Shown piece by piece: positions 32,310-42,732 of a DNA stretch of 64,000 nt. Location: contig NW_004450382.1 of assembly GCF_000321225.1 (NCBI RefSeq), positions 2,860,268-2,924,267 of the forward strand. The letters run 5' to 3'. The notes beneath the pieces are model-generated. The model made no database searches. It was not told the DNA's origin and saw nothing but the letters and a program-made list of their open reading frames with translations. The number at the start of each line of letters is the position of its first letter. Within the stretch, counting starts at the first letter, position 1. A program made the translations under genes and the position numbers. This DNA comes from Odobenus rosmarus divergens. Lineage: Eukaryota > Chordata > Mammalia > Carnivora > Odobenidae.

Positions 32310-33599
32310 TATAGACAGCAAGATCCTTTGCTGATGTAGGCCAGGGCCTACCCCAGAACCCAGTCCCCTATGAGCAGCTTGGGCGTCCCAGCCTGGCTTA
32401 ACCCTTGTATCAGCTGTACCTGGGCCTCAGGATCCTAGAGCATCCTCCCCTGCCCCTCGAAGTCAGCCTCACCTCCAGAAGCCAGGCCTTACAGCAATCT
32501 CCCACACCCTTTCACACAGGCCATCAGCAAGCGGCCTCTCTACAAGACAGAGAACTCTGCTCTCAGGCACCCTTCTTGCTGAGAATGGGCTCCCAGGTAG
32601 GTCAGACCCAACATCTGAGGACAGAAAAGTGAAGGGACACGTGCCTCCCCATCTGGCCCTTCCCACCTATGACGTAGCCTTCCTGCTGCACGATCTACAT
32701 GATCCCAATGCCCATCTTGCCACGCATAGGACCGGGCCCCTAGCAGATCCCCAATACATGCTCACTCCCTTTCCCTGTCTAGGCCGGACCCATCTCTCAT
32801 GACCCTCCTCATCAGCTGACCATGCAGAACTATTCAGGGGGTGCTACTGGGCCCTGAGCCAAGGGGCAGGGAGATGAATGAGAGAGCCATGGGCTGGGCC
32901 TTCCAGGAGCTTACTGAAGATGGCCCAACCAGAGCTCATCCTCCCCAGTACCACCCCTCCTCCTGGTCCCCACCTTAGTGACAAGCACTACCACGGACCT
33001 GGTCTCCCAAGCCAGCCAATCCTCCTCAAATCCTCCTCTTTCTTCACCCCACACACCCCAACTGGTCAGGAAGTTTGAGTCTACACTGCCTCTACTCCAG
33101 CCACCACATGCTAGTGAGACCTCAGGAGCATGGACCTCTTCAGGGGGCATCCTGCCTCAGGTGGCTCCCGGTCTGCCCTGCACACAAACCAGCACCCCCG
33201 CTGGCTTACAAGAATGCCAAGGTGATCATGGCCCTCGGGTGCATTCTGCTGCTTGATTCCACAGCAGACACACAGATAATGTTTCAGGACTCAGTGGATG
33301 GGCAAGTGGAGAGATGGATGCACGGATGGTGCTTTTCTGCTTAAGATCCATCAGTGTCTCCAGATCACCCTCAAGAAAATGTCTAGAGTCTTTAGCTGGA
33401 CATCCAAGGCTCACCATGCTCTATCTCCAACCCCAACCCACCTGCTCTGTGCTTCTGGCAGAAAGACAGAAGTGAAAGAGACAAGGAAGGAGGTGCCCGG
33501 ATCTTAGGAGTGCCTTGCTCTTTCTACCACAACATACAGTTGAGGGGAACAGACTTTTCTCCAGAAACACAGTGAATGGAGAAGCAGACAGATCCCAGA

Positions 33600-34030
33600 A
33601 TGTCACCCAGAAGCCTATTTCGCACCTACAGCAGCTGACGAGCTGTATATCACTCCCCACCCACCTCCATCAAGCATTCTGGCCAGAAACCCAGGCACCA
33701 TCCTTGACACCTCCCCTCCTCCCTCATGTCCCACATTCAGCCCTTCACCATGTCCTGTCTCCTCCACGTCCCTAAAAGGGACTCACATCCCTTCTCTTTG
33801 CCACCATCACCACCTCCCTGGTCCTTCACCATCGCTCAGCCATGTGCACACCGGACCGGGTCACGCACCTCGCGGCAACCCTTCCACGGCTCCCCACCAG
33901 TCTGCATCACAATCCCAGCTGCTCAGCCTGGCCCACAGGACCCCTCTATGCCCCCGGCCCCTGCCACCTCTTGAGGCACACTCACCAGGTCTCTGCTTGC
34001 TCACGTCAGTCACTCTTGGACAACCAGCAC
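33600..34030 (+). repeat. L2 LINE fragment
   Basis: CCAGAAACCCAGGCACCATC then CTTGACACCTCCCCTC, with TCTGCATCACAATCCCAGC further on: the diverged sense L2 3' region. Confidence 0.6.
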
Positions 34031-34479
34031 TGAGGGCAGGGCATCGGGGTCTCTGCTCCTTCCTGGAGAGAGAGTAAAGCATGAGAAAACACCAAGAAGT
34101 TCATCATAGCAGAGTAGATATTGATGCAGAAAGACATTCAAAACCTGCTGTTTATGACAAAAAAAAAAAAAGTAGGTTTTGAAACCATTCGTGCAGGACA
34201 TTCCCCATTCAGTAAAAATGCCCATCTCTTTACTCGCTCACTCACTCTTTTCAGGACTCCTGAGCATCTTACCATGTGCTGGGCTTTCTTCCAGGTACGC
34301 AGCATAGAGCCATGAGCAACACACAGACTGAGGCCCCCACTACCCCGGCAGCTAGCCCTTCTGCGACACCCCCAGCAGAGCAGAGGCCCCGCCCACCTCT
34401 GCAGCCCCACCGCCCAAGCTCTGGCCTGCCAGCCAACCACAAGAACTTCCTCTTCTGATCTTCGAATGTACCACATTTG

Positions 34480-34990
34480 GTGCAGTCTCCAGCCTTGTCA
34501 GTGCCTGAAACATGCTGCCCACACGCTTCTGCCAAGTATCCCTTAGATCTCAGAGCCAATGGCACTTTCTCAGGGAGGCCTTCCATGGTGACCCAGACTA
34601 CATGCCTGGACCTTCCCTAAGAGTAGTGACCACAAATGTCATGAATTATTTTATTTTAATTTTTTAAAAGATTTTATTTATTTGAGAGAGAAAGAGAACA
34701 TAAGCAGGGGCAGCGGGAGAGGGAGAGGGAGAAGCAGGCTCCCCGCCGAGCAGGGAGCCTAATGTGGGGCTTGATCCCAGGACCTCAGGATAACGACCTG
34801 AGCTGAAGGCAGCCATTTAACCGACGGAGCCAGCCAGGCGCCCCACAAATTATTTTTTATACAATTACCGAGTCATGACCATAAGCCTGGCGTGTGCCCG
34901 GCTCAGTTCCATAGCCCCAGCACCCAGGAGAGAGCAGGTACGTAGTAGGTGCTCCATCAGGACATTAGGATATGTCGAATGAGTGGATGA
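34480..34990 (+). repeat. L2 LINE 3' end, split by a SINE
   Basis: CTCAGGGAGGCCTTCCATGG and GTGACCACAAATGTCATGAA before the SINE; after it, CAGTTCCATAGCCCCAGCAC and GTACGTAGTAGGTGCTCCAT with GAATGAGTGGATGAACAC. Typical L2 3' end. Confidence 0.75.
34655..34844 (-). mobile_element. CAN SINE inside L2
   Basis: Reverse-oriented with head complement GGAGCCAGCCAGGCGCCCC. Flanking AATTATTTTATTTT / AAATTATTTTTTAT is an imperfect target duplication. Confidence 0.9.
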
Positions 34991-35899
34991 ACACATGAAT
35001 GAGTTCAAAGAAAACACTGCAGCTTGGAAGAACCACACCAGCATACGTGCAGCCTTCAAAGAAGCTTCAGCAGCAATGTTTATTTTTGACTTTCTGCTTC
35101 TCTATAATTTTTAAAATGAAGGTGTGCCCCTGGATGCCCCCTCCACTGGCACACACACAGCCACACGGCCCAGCTCTTCTCTCTAGAAGCGTGGGCACCG
35201 TCCTGGGTGGGGTGGGGGTCAGACATGCCCACACAGTCTCGTCCCCACCTTGCCACAGCTCAGTGACTGGGCGCCACTGGGGCCCACTCAAGGCAGGCTG
35301 CATGTCGCAGTGGGCTTCTCTTCAGCCTCCCACCCCCACAAACACAGCAATTCCACCATGGTCCCTCCCAAAACGGACACTCAGGGATGGGGGTCAGGGA
35401 GCACCCTCACCAACTCGAAGCCAGCCTCCTGCACCTGGGAATTGTCCTCCCTTGAGACTGACCACCTTTGCCAACATGGGGGACGTCCTCATTGACGGGA
35501 GGCTCATCATAAAGGACCCAGATGGGCCTCGCCGACCCACCATCATCCCGTGCTGAGCCTGCAGCTCACCCTCTCTCTGGCCTCCACTGGCCCCTGCCCC
35601 TGCCCGAACCCTGGCCCTGGCCCTCAGAAGGGCTGCACACCTCCCTCCCCAGGTCCACTGAGTTTCCACAAGGTTCCCTGTGGCCGCTGCTCCCAGCACA
35701 CAGGCTGCTGGGCGGGTCTGGCCAGACAAACCAGCTTCCATGTCCTAGACTCAAAGGCCAGTTTGTCTGGGGACGCCCGCCGGGGCCTCATGCTGCCAGA
35801 TGTGAGGCTGTTGGCTCCTCCATTGCTCAGGGACCCTGGGGCAGAGGGACAGGGTCTGAGGCAGAGAATGCGGAGGGTCCCTAAACCAGCTGGCACTAG

Positions 35900-36340
35900 G
35901 AGCAAGGACCTAAACTGACCAGGAAAGGAGTTTATGTCCAAAATGGCCTGGAGGTGGGTCAGAGAACAGATAAAACTTTGCAATGGGAAAGACCTTAAAG
36001 TACACAGAACAGCATGAGGGCAGGATTCTGGAACAGCCAGAATAGTACCTGGCACCACACCAGTCCAGGATCAAACGGGCCCCAAAACAACCTAGACAGG
36101 CTATCAGAATCACCCCTCACATTCACCAGCAGCAGCTCCCAGAACCACTCTAGACCCACTCTGGCACAAACCCAGAACAATCAGGACCACCAGATACACC
36201 CAGAAGGCCAACTGGAAAGCTACTCGGAAAGGGCCTGATACCGAACCCAAGTCTGGAATCCCTGGTTGGCCCCCAGAAGGGCCTCAGAAATGGTGAGGTT
36301 GGCAGCAATGGCCAGGATCAGGTAAGAGGCCTTGGCACCC
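35900..36340. repeat. Degenerate CCAGAA/ACCAC-rich tandem-like block
   Basis: Repeated short strings such as CCAGAA, CAGGACCACC, CAGAACCACTCTAGACCCAC and AGCCAGAATAGTACC at irregular spacing suggest an old tandem array. The unit is not resolvable by eye. Confidence 0.35.
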
Positions 36341-36864
36341 ACCCAGGGCTGGCCCCCAGGAGGGCTCTTGGTCATGTGCCACACCTGGAGCCCTGTCTAG
36401 CAGCAGGACCAGGACCAAGTTGAACTCTAGAGGAACACAGACACCGGGGCCCCTCCAGAGCAGCTCCCAGGCAGGCCCTATGGCTATGCCAGGAACCGTC
36501 CCCAGAAGTAGCAGCTAAAACACTGCCGAGGAGCAAAAACCACCGTTCTCTGGTCTGGAGTGGGGGAGACACATAGAGACCAGTGCATCTGGACCTCATT
36601 AGACACCCAGGGCCCAGGTGGGGTGCGGGGAAAGGGGGACTGAGGACACTGAGGCCTCTAGTCTCACACCAGCCCACCAGAAGGTCAAATACACCTGAGC
36701 AATACACACGATCCCATAGATGATGATGAGGGCAGGCGGCTTGGGGCCAAGCATTCTCCTTGTTGAGCTCCTCCAACCTGCGAACCTCAGTTCAGAACTG
36801 CAACTACTTTAGGAGAGCAGATGCCCTAACCTTAACAAGGTATGGTTTTAAAGGCGCCCCCTTG

Positions 36865-37057
36865 GGCGCCTGGGTGGCTCAGTTGGTTAAGCGACTGCCT
36901 TCTGCTCAGGTCATGATCCTGGAGTCCCGGGATCAAGTCCCACATCGGGCTCCCTGCTCAGCAGGGAGTCTGCTTCTCCCTCTGACCCGCTTCCCTCTCG
37001 TGCTCTCTCTCATTCTCTCTCTCTCACATAAATAAAATCTTTAAAAAAAAAATAAAT
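36865..37057 (+). mobile_element. CAN SINE (young)
   Basis: Forward element GGCGCCTGGGTGGCTCAGTT to AATAAAATCTTTAAAAA. Target duplication AAAGGCGCCCCCTTG (36850-36864) / AAAGGCACCCCCTTG (37058-37072), one mismatch. Confidence 0.96.
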
Positions 37058-37139
37058 AAAGGCACCCCCTTGCCAGACCCCACCCCGTGATTCTGATGAG
37101 GGTGGATCTGCACCAGCCCCACCGATGATTTCAATGATG

Positions 37140-37380
37140 ACTACTTGCTAATACTATTGAGGTATCATGCTTACTAGAGGCCAGGCCCTCTTTTAAGCAC
37201 CTCCTGCATGTCCAGCCTTAATCCTTATCACAACTGCATGAGGCACGGAATTGTCTTATACCCACCTAACAAAGGAGAAAACGGATTCAGAAACGTTAAG
37301 CAACTCACTCAAGGTCACACTGCTCCTCAGCCGAGTGGCACCTCAGCAGTCTGGAACCAGAGCCTGCACTAACCACTGAC
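37140..37380 (-). repeat. MIR SINE, near full length
   Basis: Antisense MIR: GAGGCCAGGCCCTCTTTTAA, TTAATCCTTATCACAACTGC, GAAACGTTAAGCAACTCACT, CAAGGTCACACTGCTCCTCA. Confidence 0.88.
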
Positions 37381-37399
37381 AAGCACAGCTCAGCACTCT

Positions 37400-38300
37400 C
37401 TCAGCCCCCTCCTGGATGTCTCCTCTGCCCGCACTGGAACTCAAATGTCCCAAGCATCTCAAAGACAACGTGTCCAACCGCGAGCTCGAGCTCATTATCC
37501 GCCCCCTAAATCTACCTCTCCTCCCTGTCCCAGCTAAGTGACGCTGCAGGGCCTTCAGGAAAGGCCCCACCCAGTCACTCCCAGGAACCTGGACCCCTTC
37601 CTCCTCCTCTCTTCGACCTCCACATCCAATAAACCATCCTGTCCTCATAAATGTGCCTTCTAGCTGGCTCCATGCTACTGCCCTATCCAAGACACCATCA
37701 CCTCTCACCTGATTTACCCACACTCTCCTCACTGGGCATCCTGGGTCCATCCACTTCCCATAACCACAGAATCCTCTTCCGGAAACGTAAATCTGATCCT
37801 AGCACATTCCACCCCTCCCCCTCCCCTAACTTTAAATCTTTGGCGGCTCCCTTCTGTGTTCTCAGAATAAAGTCACAGCTATTTACAGGACATTTAAGGC
37901 CCTCTGGGATCTGCTATACCTTAGAATACCTCAAGACCTCTGAGTCTTCACTCACACTATTTTCTCTGCCTGGAGTGCTCTTTGTTCAACTGGAAAACTC
38001 CTGTTCATTCCTCAAAACCCACTTCAGATAGCCCCTTCTTGGTCTCTTCTGGAAGTCATCTGACTTTGACCCCTGAACTCTCCCTTGCCTCACGCGGCGG
38101 CAGCTTCCCCAACCTTGTGACATCTGCTCAGGACCACAGCTGCTTTAGATGAACTGATGCTGAGCTCAATCTCAGCAGTTCCTGAGGGGAGGGCTGCCTC
38201 TTCCGCACAGCTGCTAGTCCCCTCGGAAGCAGGGCGGCCCGGCTGAAAGTGCCTAGTCCAGTGTCTGGCACACAGTCGGCAATCAATAAGAGGTTAGTGA
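37400..38300 (+). repeat. L2 LINE 3' region
   Basis: Sense L2: GTGTCCAACCGCGAGCTCGA, GTCACAGCTATTTACAGGAC, ACATTTAAGGCCCTCTGGGA, CTCTGCCTGGAGTGCTCTTT, and the end CCAGTGTCTGGCACACAGTC with GGCAATCAATAAGAG. Confidence 0.88.
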
Positions 38301-38424
38301 ATTGCTCTGCATTCCCACGATGCAATCTGCTCCCCCAGGGACCATAAGCTTCTCAAGGGCAGGGCCCTGGCTGCAAGCTTGGCCCAAGCACACAAGAGTG
38401 TCGGTCACACAAGGAGGGCCTGCC

Positions 38425-38545
38425 ACTGCTGGTTATGCACTGCCACAGCTCCCTTGGATGCTCACAACAGTCAGGGTTGGATTAGCCGTCCCATTTCACA
38501 GGAGGTGAAACTGAGGTGCAGGGAGGAACAAGCTGGAAAGTGGAG
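38425..38545 (-). repeat. MIR fragment
   Basis: Antisense MIR: GGATGCTCACAACAGTCAGG, CCCATTTCACAGGAGGTGAA, ACTGAGGTGCAGGGAGG. Confidence 0.65.
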
Positions 38546-39242
38546 AAGCTGTGACATGTGTCACAGTCTCTATCAAAGAGGCCTGGGTCCCACTTACCCC
38601 TGACTAAGGGTCCTCCACACTGAACTAACTCCTAGTCAGGGCTGATGGGAGACAGTGGAGAGATCACAAACCACCAGGGCCAGCATTTTGCGGCATATCA
38701 ATCCAATTCCCAAGAAAAGCATTTCAGCCCATCTACTCTTCCTGCAGCCATCCCCCTCCAACTGCTTCACCAGCCCCCAAATCAAGGCCCTGGACACCAC
38801 CCCCATGCTCACAGTGTGAACAAAGCTGAACAGAGGGGAGGTCAGGAGCTGCAGGGGGGAGGACAAGGAGGAAGGAAGGAATAATATTAAAACAATTTCC
38901 TTGTTAAAGGAAAGAAAGAGGGAAGAGAAAGAGCAACTGGAGAGGAAAACCAAACTACAGAGGGATTTCAAATCACAAGGGGGAAACTGAGCCAGCCAAA
39001 ATGTGCAAGAAAGTGTGTGCAGGAAGAGTGCACTAGACTGTGAGTGTGCACACACCCTTCCCCGGGATGTGCAAAGGGGTGCTGTGAGGGCACAAGCGGG
39101 CACACAGAGTGGTGCATGGGTACGCAAGCACAGTAGATGCCTGAGCTCCGGCTGCAGCGCAGGCCCCAGCGTGCAAGTGTGAGGGCAAGAAGGCAAGTAT
39201 GATGTGCAGTGTGTGTGGGGGGGGAGCTGAGTGTGGGAATGA

Positions 39243-39244
<2 letters not shown>

Positions 39245-39272
<28 letters not shown>
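39245..39272. repeat. (GT)14 microsatellite
   Basis: Uninterrupted GT dinucleotides on plus; a ready polymorphic marker. Confidence 0.95.
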
Positions 39273-39273
<1 letters not shown>

Positions 39274-39434
39274 GCCTGTGCCTGGGGCTGCGGATGTTGG
39301 GGGCTGTGCTCGGGGAGTTACACCTGCTCCTTCTTGAAGCCCTAGGCTCATTCATATAATCAGTGAAAAACAGGGATTTTCTTGCTCCCTGAAGCAAGAG
39401 TTAATAAGGCGCCAAGCATAGAATTTTCTGAGAT

Positions 39435-39570
39435 TTCCTCTCAGAAGCCTCCTCCGGATCCCATCAGATCTCTGATGCCTCCCAAAGGATCCCTCAGCAG
39501 ATCCCTTCCCTTCCCAGGGGATCCCTCACCATTGAGGATCCCCCAGAAAGATCCTCCTGGATCTTTTTCT
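39435..39570. repeat. GGATCC-rich degenerate repeat
   Basis: Eight or so GATCC/GATCT occurrences (CCGGATCCCATCAGATCTC, AAGGATCCCTCAGCAGATCC, GGGGATCCCTCACC, GAGGATCCCCCAGAAAGATC) at 15-30-base spacing: a small, decayed tandem. Confidence 0.6.
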
Positions 39571-39929
39571 AGGCCTCCCACCCCAGTGCACTCCCCTGGA
39601 TTTTCTGGCCAGATTCGGCACCAGGTCACTCTGAATCCCTGCCCTTGTCTCTTCAGGAACCAAAGTGAAGCCTTCATCACCAACACTCAGCAGTCCAGCC
39701 TCCCAGGCTCTGCCTGGCCGCCCTCAGGGGAATCCAGAGAATCCCCTCCCTTCCAGTTCACAGCTCGGGTACCGGGCTCCCACCGCCCAACCTGCTCCAC
39801 CTTGGGGGCCCTGCACTGCGCGCGGGGGTGCGGGGGGGTCGTTGAAATGGGGAGAAAGCCTAGCCCCTCCCCCACCCTGGGGATGGAAGAACCAGAGAGG
39901 CGGCATTCCAGAGAAATGAGGAGGGGGCC

Positions 39930-40234
39930 TAGCAGAGCGCGGGCAGAGATCCTGGTCAGTGGGAGACAGAGACACCGAAAAACCAATAGGAGACGAGAGA
40001 GAGAGACCCAGAGATGGGGAAGGGAGTACAGAGAGGCCCGGGGAGGGAGCCACACACAGCGGGAGAAACCCTGGGGGGCGGGGGGTGAGACTGGGAGGCA
40101 GTGACACAGGGAGACAGAGATACAGAGACACTGAAGGGCACTGAGACCAAGACACCCAGGAAAACATAAGCTGAGCCTGAAACGTGGGCACAGCGATGGG
40201 GACCGGGGCACGACGGGACGGGACGGGACGGGAC
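39930..40234. repeat. Purine-rich GAGACA tract and (GGGAC)4
   Basis: Strongly purine-skewed on plus with recurrent GAGACAGAGA and GGGAGACAG strings. It ends in four exact GGGAC units at 40215-40234, at the edge of the CpG island and just downstream of exon 1. Confidence 0.75.
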
Positions 40235-40968
40235 GCGGGGCGGCGACTGAGTGAACTTTCCGGAGCGGGTCCGAGTGGACACGTCCTCACGGGACAGGTC
40301 GTTCCGCGGCCTTCAGGTCTTTGCGCCGGGGTGGGGGTGGGCACAGCCCGCCCCGGCCCCTCCCCAGCCCGCGCCGGCGACCGAGGCGGGCGGGGGGCTC
40401 CAAACTCGCGCCCCGCGCAACCCGGGCCCGCACGTGCGCCGGGGCCGCGAGCGAGCCGGGTGCGCGTCGGCTGCGGATCCCCTGCCGGCTGGGAGGGGGC
40501 GCCTGTGCGGCGGGGGCGGGGGCGCGGCCTGGACCCGCCCGGGGCTGGGGTGGTGGTGGGAGGTGGAGGGCCGCCCCCGGAGCGCGGCCCACCGGTGGGG
40601 GGAGACGAGGCGGGACCGAGGACGCGGAGCACAAATGCAAAGGGAAACTTTGCACTGGGGGGGCGCGGGCTGCGGCTCAGGTGCGGCGCGGAGGGCGGGG
40701 AGGAGGGGGGCGGCGGGGGGCGGCGAGGAGCTAGCCAGCCGGCGGCGGCACCAGTGGGGGGGGGGCGCGTCTGCCGCGGGGTAAGCGCGGGGAGGAGCCG
40801 CCAGGCTCAGAGGGGGGGCCCAGCAGAGGCTGCGGGCGCGGCAGGTGGGGGCGCGGCCGGGCCTAAGCGGCGCCTCTAGCCCCGCTCGGAGGACGCGGGG
40901 AGGGGGCGGCGGGAGCCGGGAAGGAACGGATGCGGAGGGGACTGGAGAGGGGCGCGGGGGTCACTCAC

Positions 40969-40996
40969 CGCCTATCCAGGGGCCGTCGGTCCGCAT
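40969..40996 (-). other. Upstream ATG / uORF start in PTPRF 5'UTR
   Basis: ATG at 40996 (minus) with G at -3. It reads nine codons (MRTDGPWIG) plus one base to the exon-1 donor. If exon 1 were joined directly to 27368, this frame would continue past the main ATG and stop at a TGA a few codons inside the coding sequence, overlapping it in another frame. If another exon is spliced between, the outcome changes. No claim of translation is made. Confidence 0.5.
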
Positions 40997-41042
40997 GTCC
41001 CCCCCCCCACAAGCCGCTGGGGCCGCTGCTCCCGCTGCTTTT

Positions 41043-41064
41043 CTGCCGCCGCCGCCGCCGCCGG
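41043..41064. repeat. (CCG)n tract in PTPRF 5'UTR region
   Basis: Seven consecutive CCG/GCC triplets on the plus strand (CGG/GGC on the transcribed strand). A candidate length-polymorphic triplet repeat inside or next to the first exon. Confidence 0.85.
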
Positions 41065-41087
41065 GTCCCACTCCCGCCACCGCCACC

Positions 41088-41150
41088 CGAGCCGGAGCCG
41101 GAGCCCGAGCCCGAGCCGGAGCCGGAGCCGGAGCCGGAGCCCGAGCCGCC
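41088..41150. repeat. (GAGCCG/GAGCCC)n hexanucleotide repeat
   Basis: About ten near-perfect copies of a six-base unit alternating GAGCCG and GAGCCC on plus (CGGCTC/GGGCTC on the transcribed strand). It lies within the GC-rich leader of PTPRF. The transcribed strand would be able to form stable structure. Confidence 0.88.
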
Positions 41151-41319
41151 GCCTCTGCCGCCGCCGCCACCGCTCCCGCCGCTCCCGCGCCAGCTCCAGC
41201 CGCGCGCCCCCGCTCGCGCCCGCGCCCGCGCCCCTGCCCCTGCCGTGCGCGTCCCCGGCGCCGCCCCTCCCCTCGTGCACTCTCACTCGTAGAGCGGTGG
41301 AGCCGCGTAGGCCCAGCGA

Positions 41320-42300
41320 GGCCACAGCCCAACCCTGAGTCTCAACCGACTGGAGCTCCAGTATTGGACCAGGACCCCAGTCATGAGCAAGGACAGACCC
41401 AAACTCCCATAGGAACTCCATATCCTATGAGTGGCTCCCACTCCTAATATGAACCTGATAACTACTCTAGAACCCCATTTCCTCCCTATACAAATCTGCA
41501 CCTGATAGTGAGCCCAGACCCTTCCCCAAACACAATATTGAGTCCAAACTCCTAAATCTGCCCCCACACCGGCACAAGTAGTCATTTTAATTTGCACCCC
41601 AAATACCAGTTCTGAGTCTAAACCCCTTTATCATCTTTACCCGCCTAAACTTGATAGTGACACTAGCACCAACTCTGGTCTTTAAATGGACCCCAGCACT
41701 AATGCTGATCCCCAGATCCCCATATGAACGTTAAAGTGCAACAGCTACCTTGCTATGGATCCCACTACTCTCTTCTGAATCCCAAGACTCACACAAAACT
41801 TACATACCTAAAACTCTCAGTCCTAGGTCAACACCAATACTTTCTGAATTGGGATTCCCAATTCCAGAACTGGATTGGGTCACCTGAAAAGGACCCTACC
41901 GCAGATACTGACCTTAATTAAACCCCACAATTCCTTGGGGCAATTTAAGACACTAATTTACCCCAACTCTAAAAATAATCTTAGAATGCAAGATTGATGA
42001 GACTGACTTTGCAGAAACTCCACACAAATCTTCATCCCCATGCTCACCCTCTACTTATCTGACCTGGTATCAACCCCAGCCAGAGGCTGGCCAACACCCT
42101 AATACACCAATTCCAACTGTGAATCTGAATCAAGTCTTTCATTGGTCCCTGAGTTCAAGACTTGATAATGTCCCCCAAACCTGATTTTAAAAAACAAAAA
42201 ACCCGTGGTACTGAGTTTCTGACTTCTCATAACAAACTCAAATGCTGACCTTATAAATTTCTGGGCTAAACCTATAACTTACCTGAAGATTCATTCCAAG
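41320..42300. repeat. Degenerate C/A-rich tandem-like block
   Basis: Variants of a short phrase (TGAgcCCAgACcCC / AATAtTGAgTCCAAACTCCT) recur many times in about 1 kb, for example GTGAGCCCAGACCCTTCCCC, ATTGAGTCCAAACTCCTAAA and TCTGAGTCTAAACCCC. The period looks like 25-40 bases and is badly decayed. It directly abuts the CpG island. Confidence 0.45.
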
Positions 42301-42732
42301 TCCTAACTCAGAGGGAGACTTGGTGAGCTCCAAACCAAGAGCCACACATGTTGGCATAAAAGCACCCCCCTCCCCATCTGCTCCAGACCCACCCTCCCAG
42401 TCCATGTCACCACCATTTAAGAATCAGTCACACAGCCCTCTCCTTCCCTTGGAAAGATGGGCACCTGCCCCTACTGCCCTAGGTCAGTTGACCCCTGGGA
42501 GTCTTTGATTATCTATGGGTCTCCCTGATACCTTTGTGAGTTTGGAGGTCAGGTGAGAAGTAAACAAAGCTTGGGGATTGTTGAGGCACCTGGATTCAGG
42601 CATCACAGCGTTAATGTGCAGGGCAGGGGTGGAGGTGGCATTTGCCGATCTGGGCTGAGGGGTCAAGTTCTGGTTCTCACCTAATTCACTGCCTGCTTTT
42701 GCCCAGAACTTGGATTCAGAAACAGTGTATGT

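Larger units (their letters stand above)
27369..40968 (-). other. PTPRF: PTPRF 5'UTR intron tract (13.6 kb)
   Basis: Lies between the first-exon donor at 40968/40967 and the acceptor of the start-codon exon at 27370/27369. If PTPRF has a second non-coding exon it should be in here, but I found no convincing candidate. Contents include a decayed minisatellite, MER20, L2 and MIR remnants, two CAN SINEs and enhancer-like blocks. 27.4-29.2 kb and 32.3-33.3 kb show no recognisable feature. Confidence 0.8.
1..41290 (-). other. PTPRF: PTPRF (LAR) gene body, 5' portion
   Basis: Four coding exons and one non-coding first exon of the LAR receptor tyrosine phosphatase gene can be traced on the minus strand. 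Joined in order (27323-27233, 18385-18240, 18072-17931, 4681-4493) they give one open frame of 189 residues: signal peptide, Ig1, and the first half of Ig2. The full protein of the family is about 1,900 residues: three Ig domains, about eight fibronectin type III repeats, one membrane span and two cytoplasmic phosphatase domains. LAR acts at the plasma membrane in adhesion, axon guidance and synapse organisation, binding heparan and chondroitin sulfate proteoglycans through Ig1. PTPRF is chosen over PTPRS and PTPRD because the visible residues agree closely with the PTPRF sequence as I know it, including the signal peptide. The left end is outside the window. Confidence 0.96.
40969..41290 (-). 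other. PTPRF: PTPRF non-coding exon 1 (5' end approximate)
   Basis: A strong donor on the minus strand, GGCG|GTGAGTGA with last exon base 40969, lies inside the CpG island, 13.6 kb upstream of the start-codon exon. The exon is very GC-rich and contains a (CCG)n tract, GAGCCG-type hexanucleotide repeats, a run of about ten G (read on minus) at 41000-41010, and an upstream ATG at 40996. The transcription start cannot be read from sequence; 41290 is only where GC-repeat sequence stops. A further non-coding exon between this and 27368 is possible but I could not place it. Confidence 0.72.
40180..41300 (-). promoter_or_regulatory. PTPRF: PTPRF CpG-island promoter
   Basis: About 1.1 kb dense in CpG, in contrast with the CpG-poor flanks. 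It has many GC-box-like GGGCGG/CCGCCC strings and no evident TATA box. It covers the non-coding first exon and about 0.8 kb of the following intron. A dispersed-start housekeeping-type promoter is the natural reading. The upstream edge at about 41.3 kb is abrupt, where sequence changes to AT-richer, C-rich tandem-like DNA. Confidence 0.8.

Noticed and set aside
35460..35560. Plus-strand ATGGGGGACGTCCTCATTGA region that looks codon-like
   Set aside because: A short frame that ends quickly, with no splice or homology support and antisense to PTPRF. A donor-like GGTGAGC on minus near 35560 has no matching acceptor I could find.
38636..39397. 253-codon open frame on minus
   Set aside because: It includes the (GT)14 microsatellite read as Thr/His repeats and has no recognisable family.
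39724..40879. Long frames of 231-302 codons on both strands over the CpG island
   Set aside because: High GC removes stop codons. The peptides are Pro/Arg/Gly/Ala-rich without domains, and overlapping frames on both strands are equally open.
40845..41447. 200-codon plus-strand frame with Pro-Ala and Arg repeats
   Set aside because: Translation of the CCG and GAGCCG repeats; antisense to the PTPRF leader. There is no evidence of coding.
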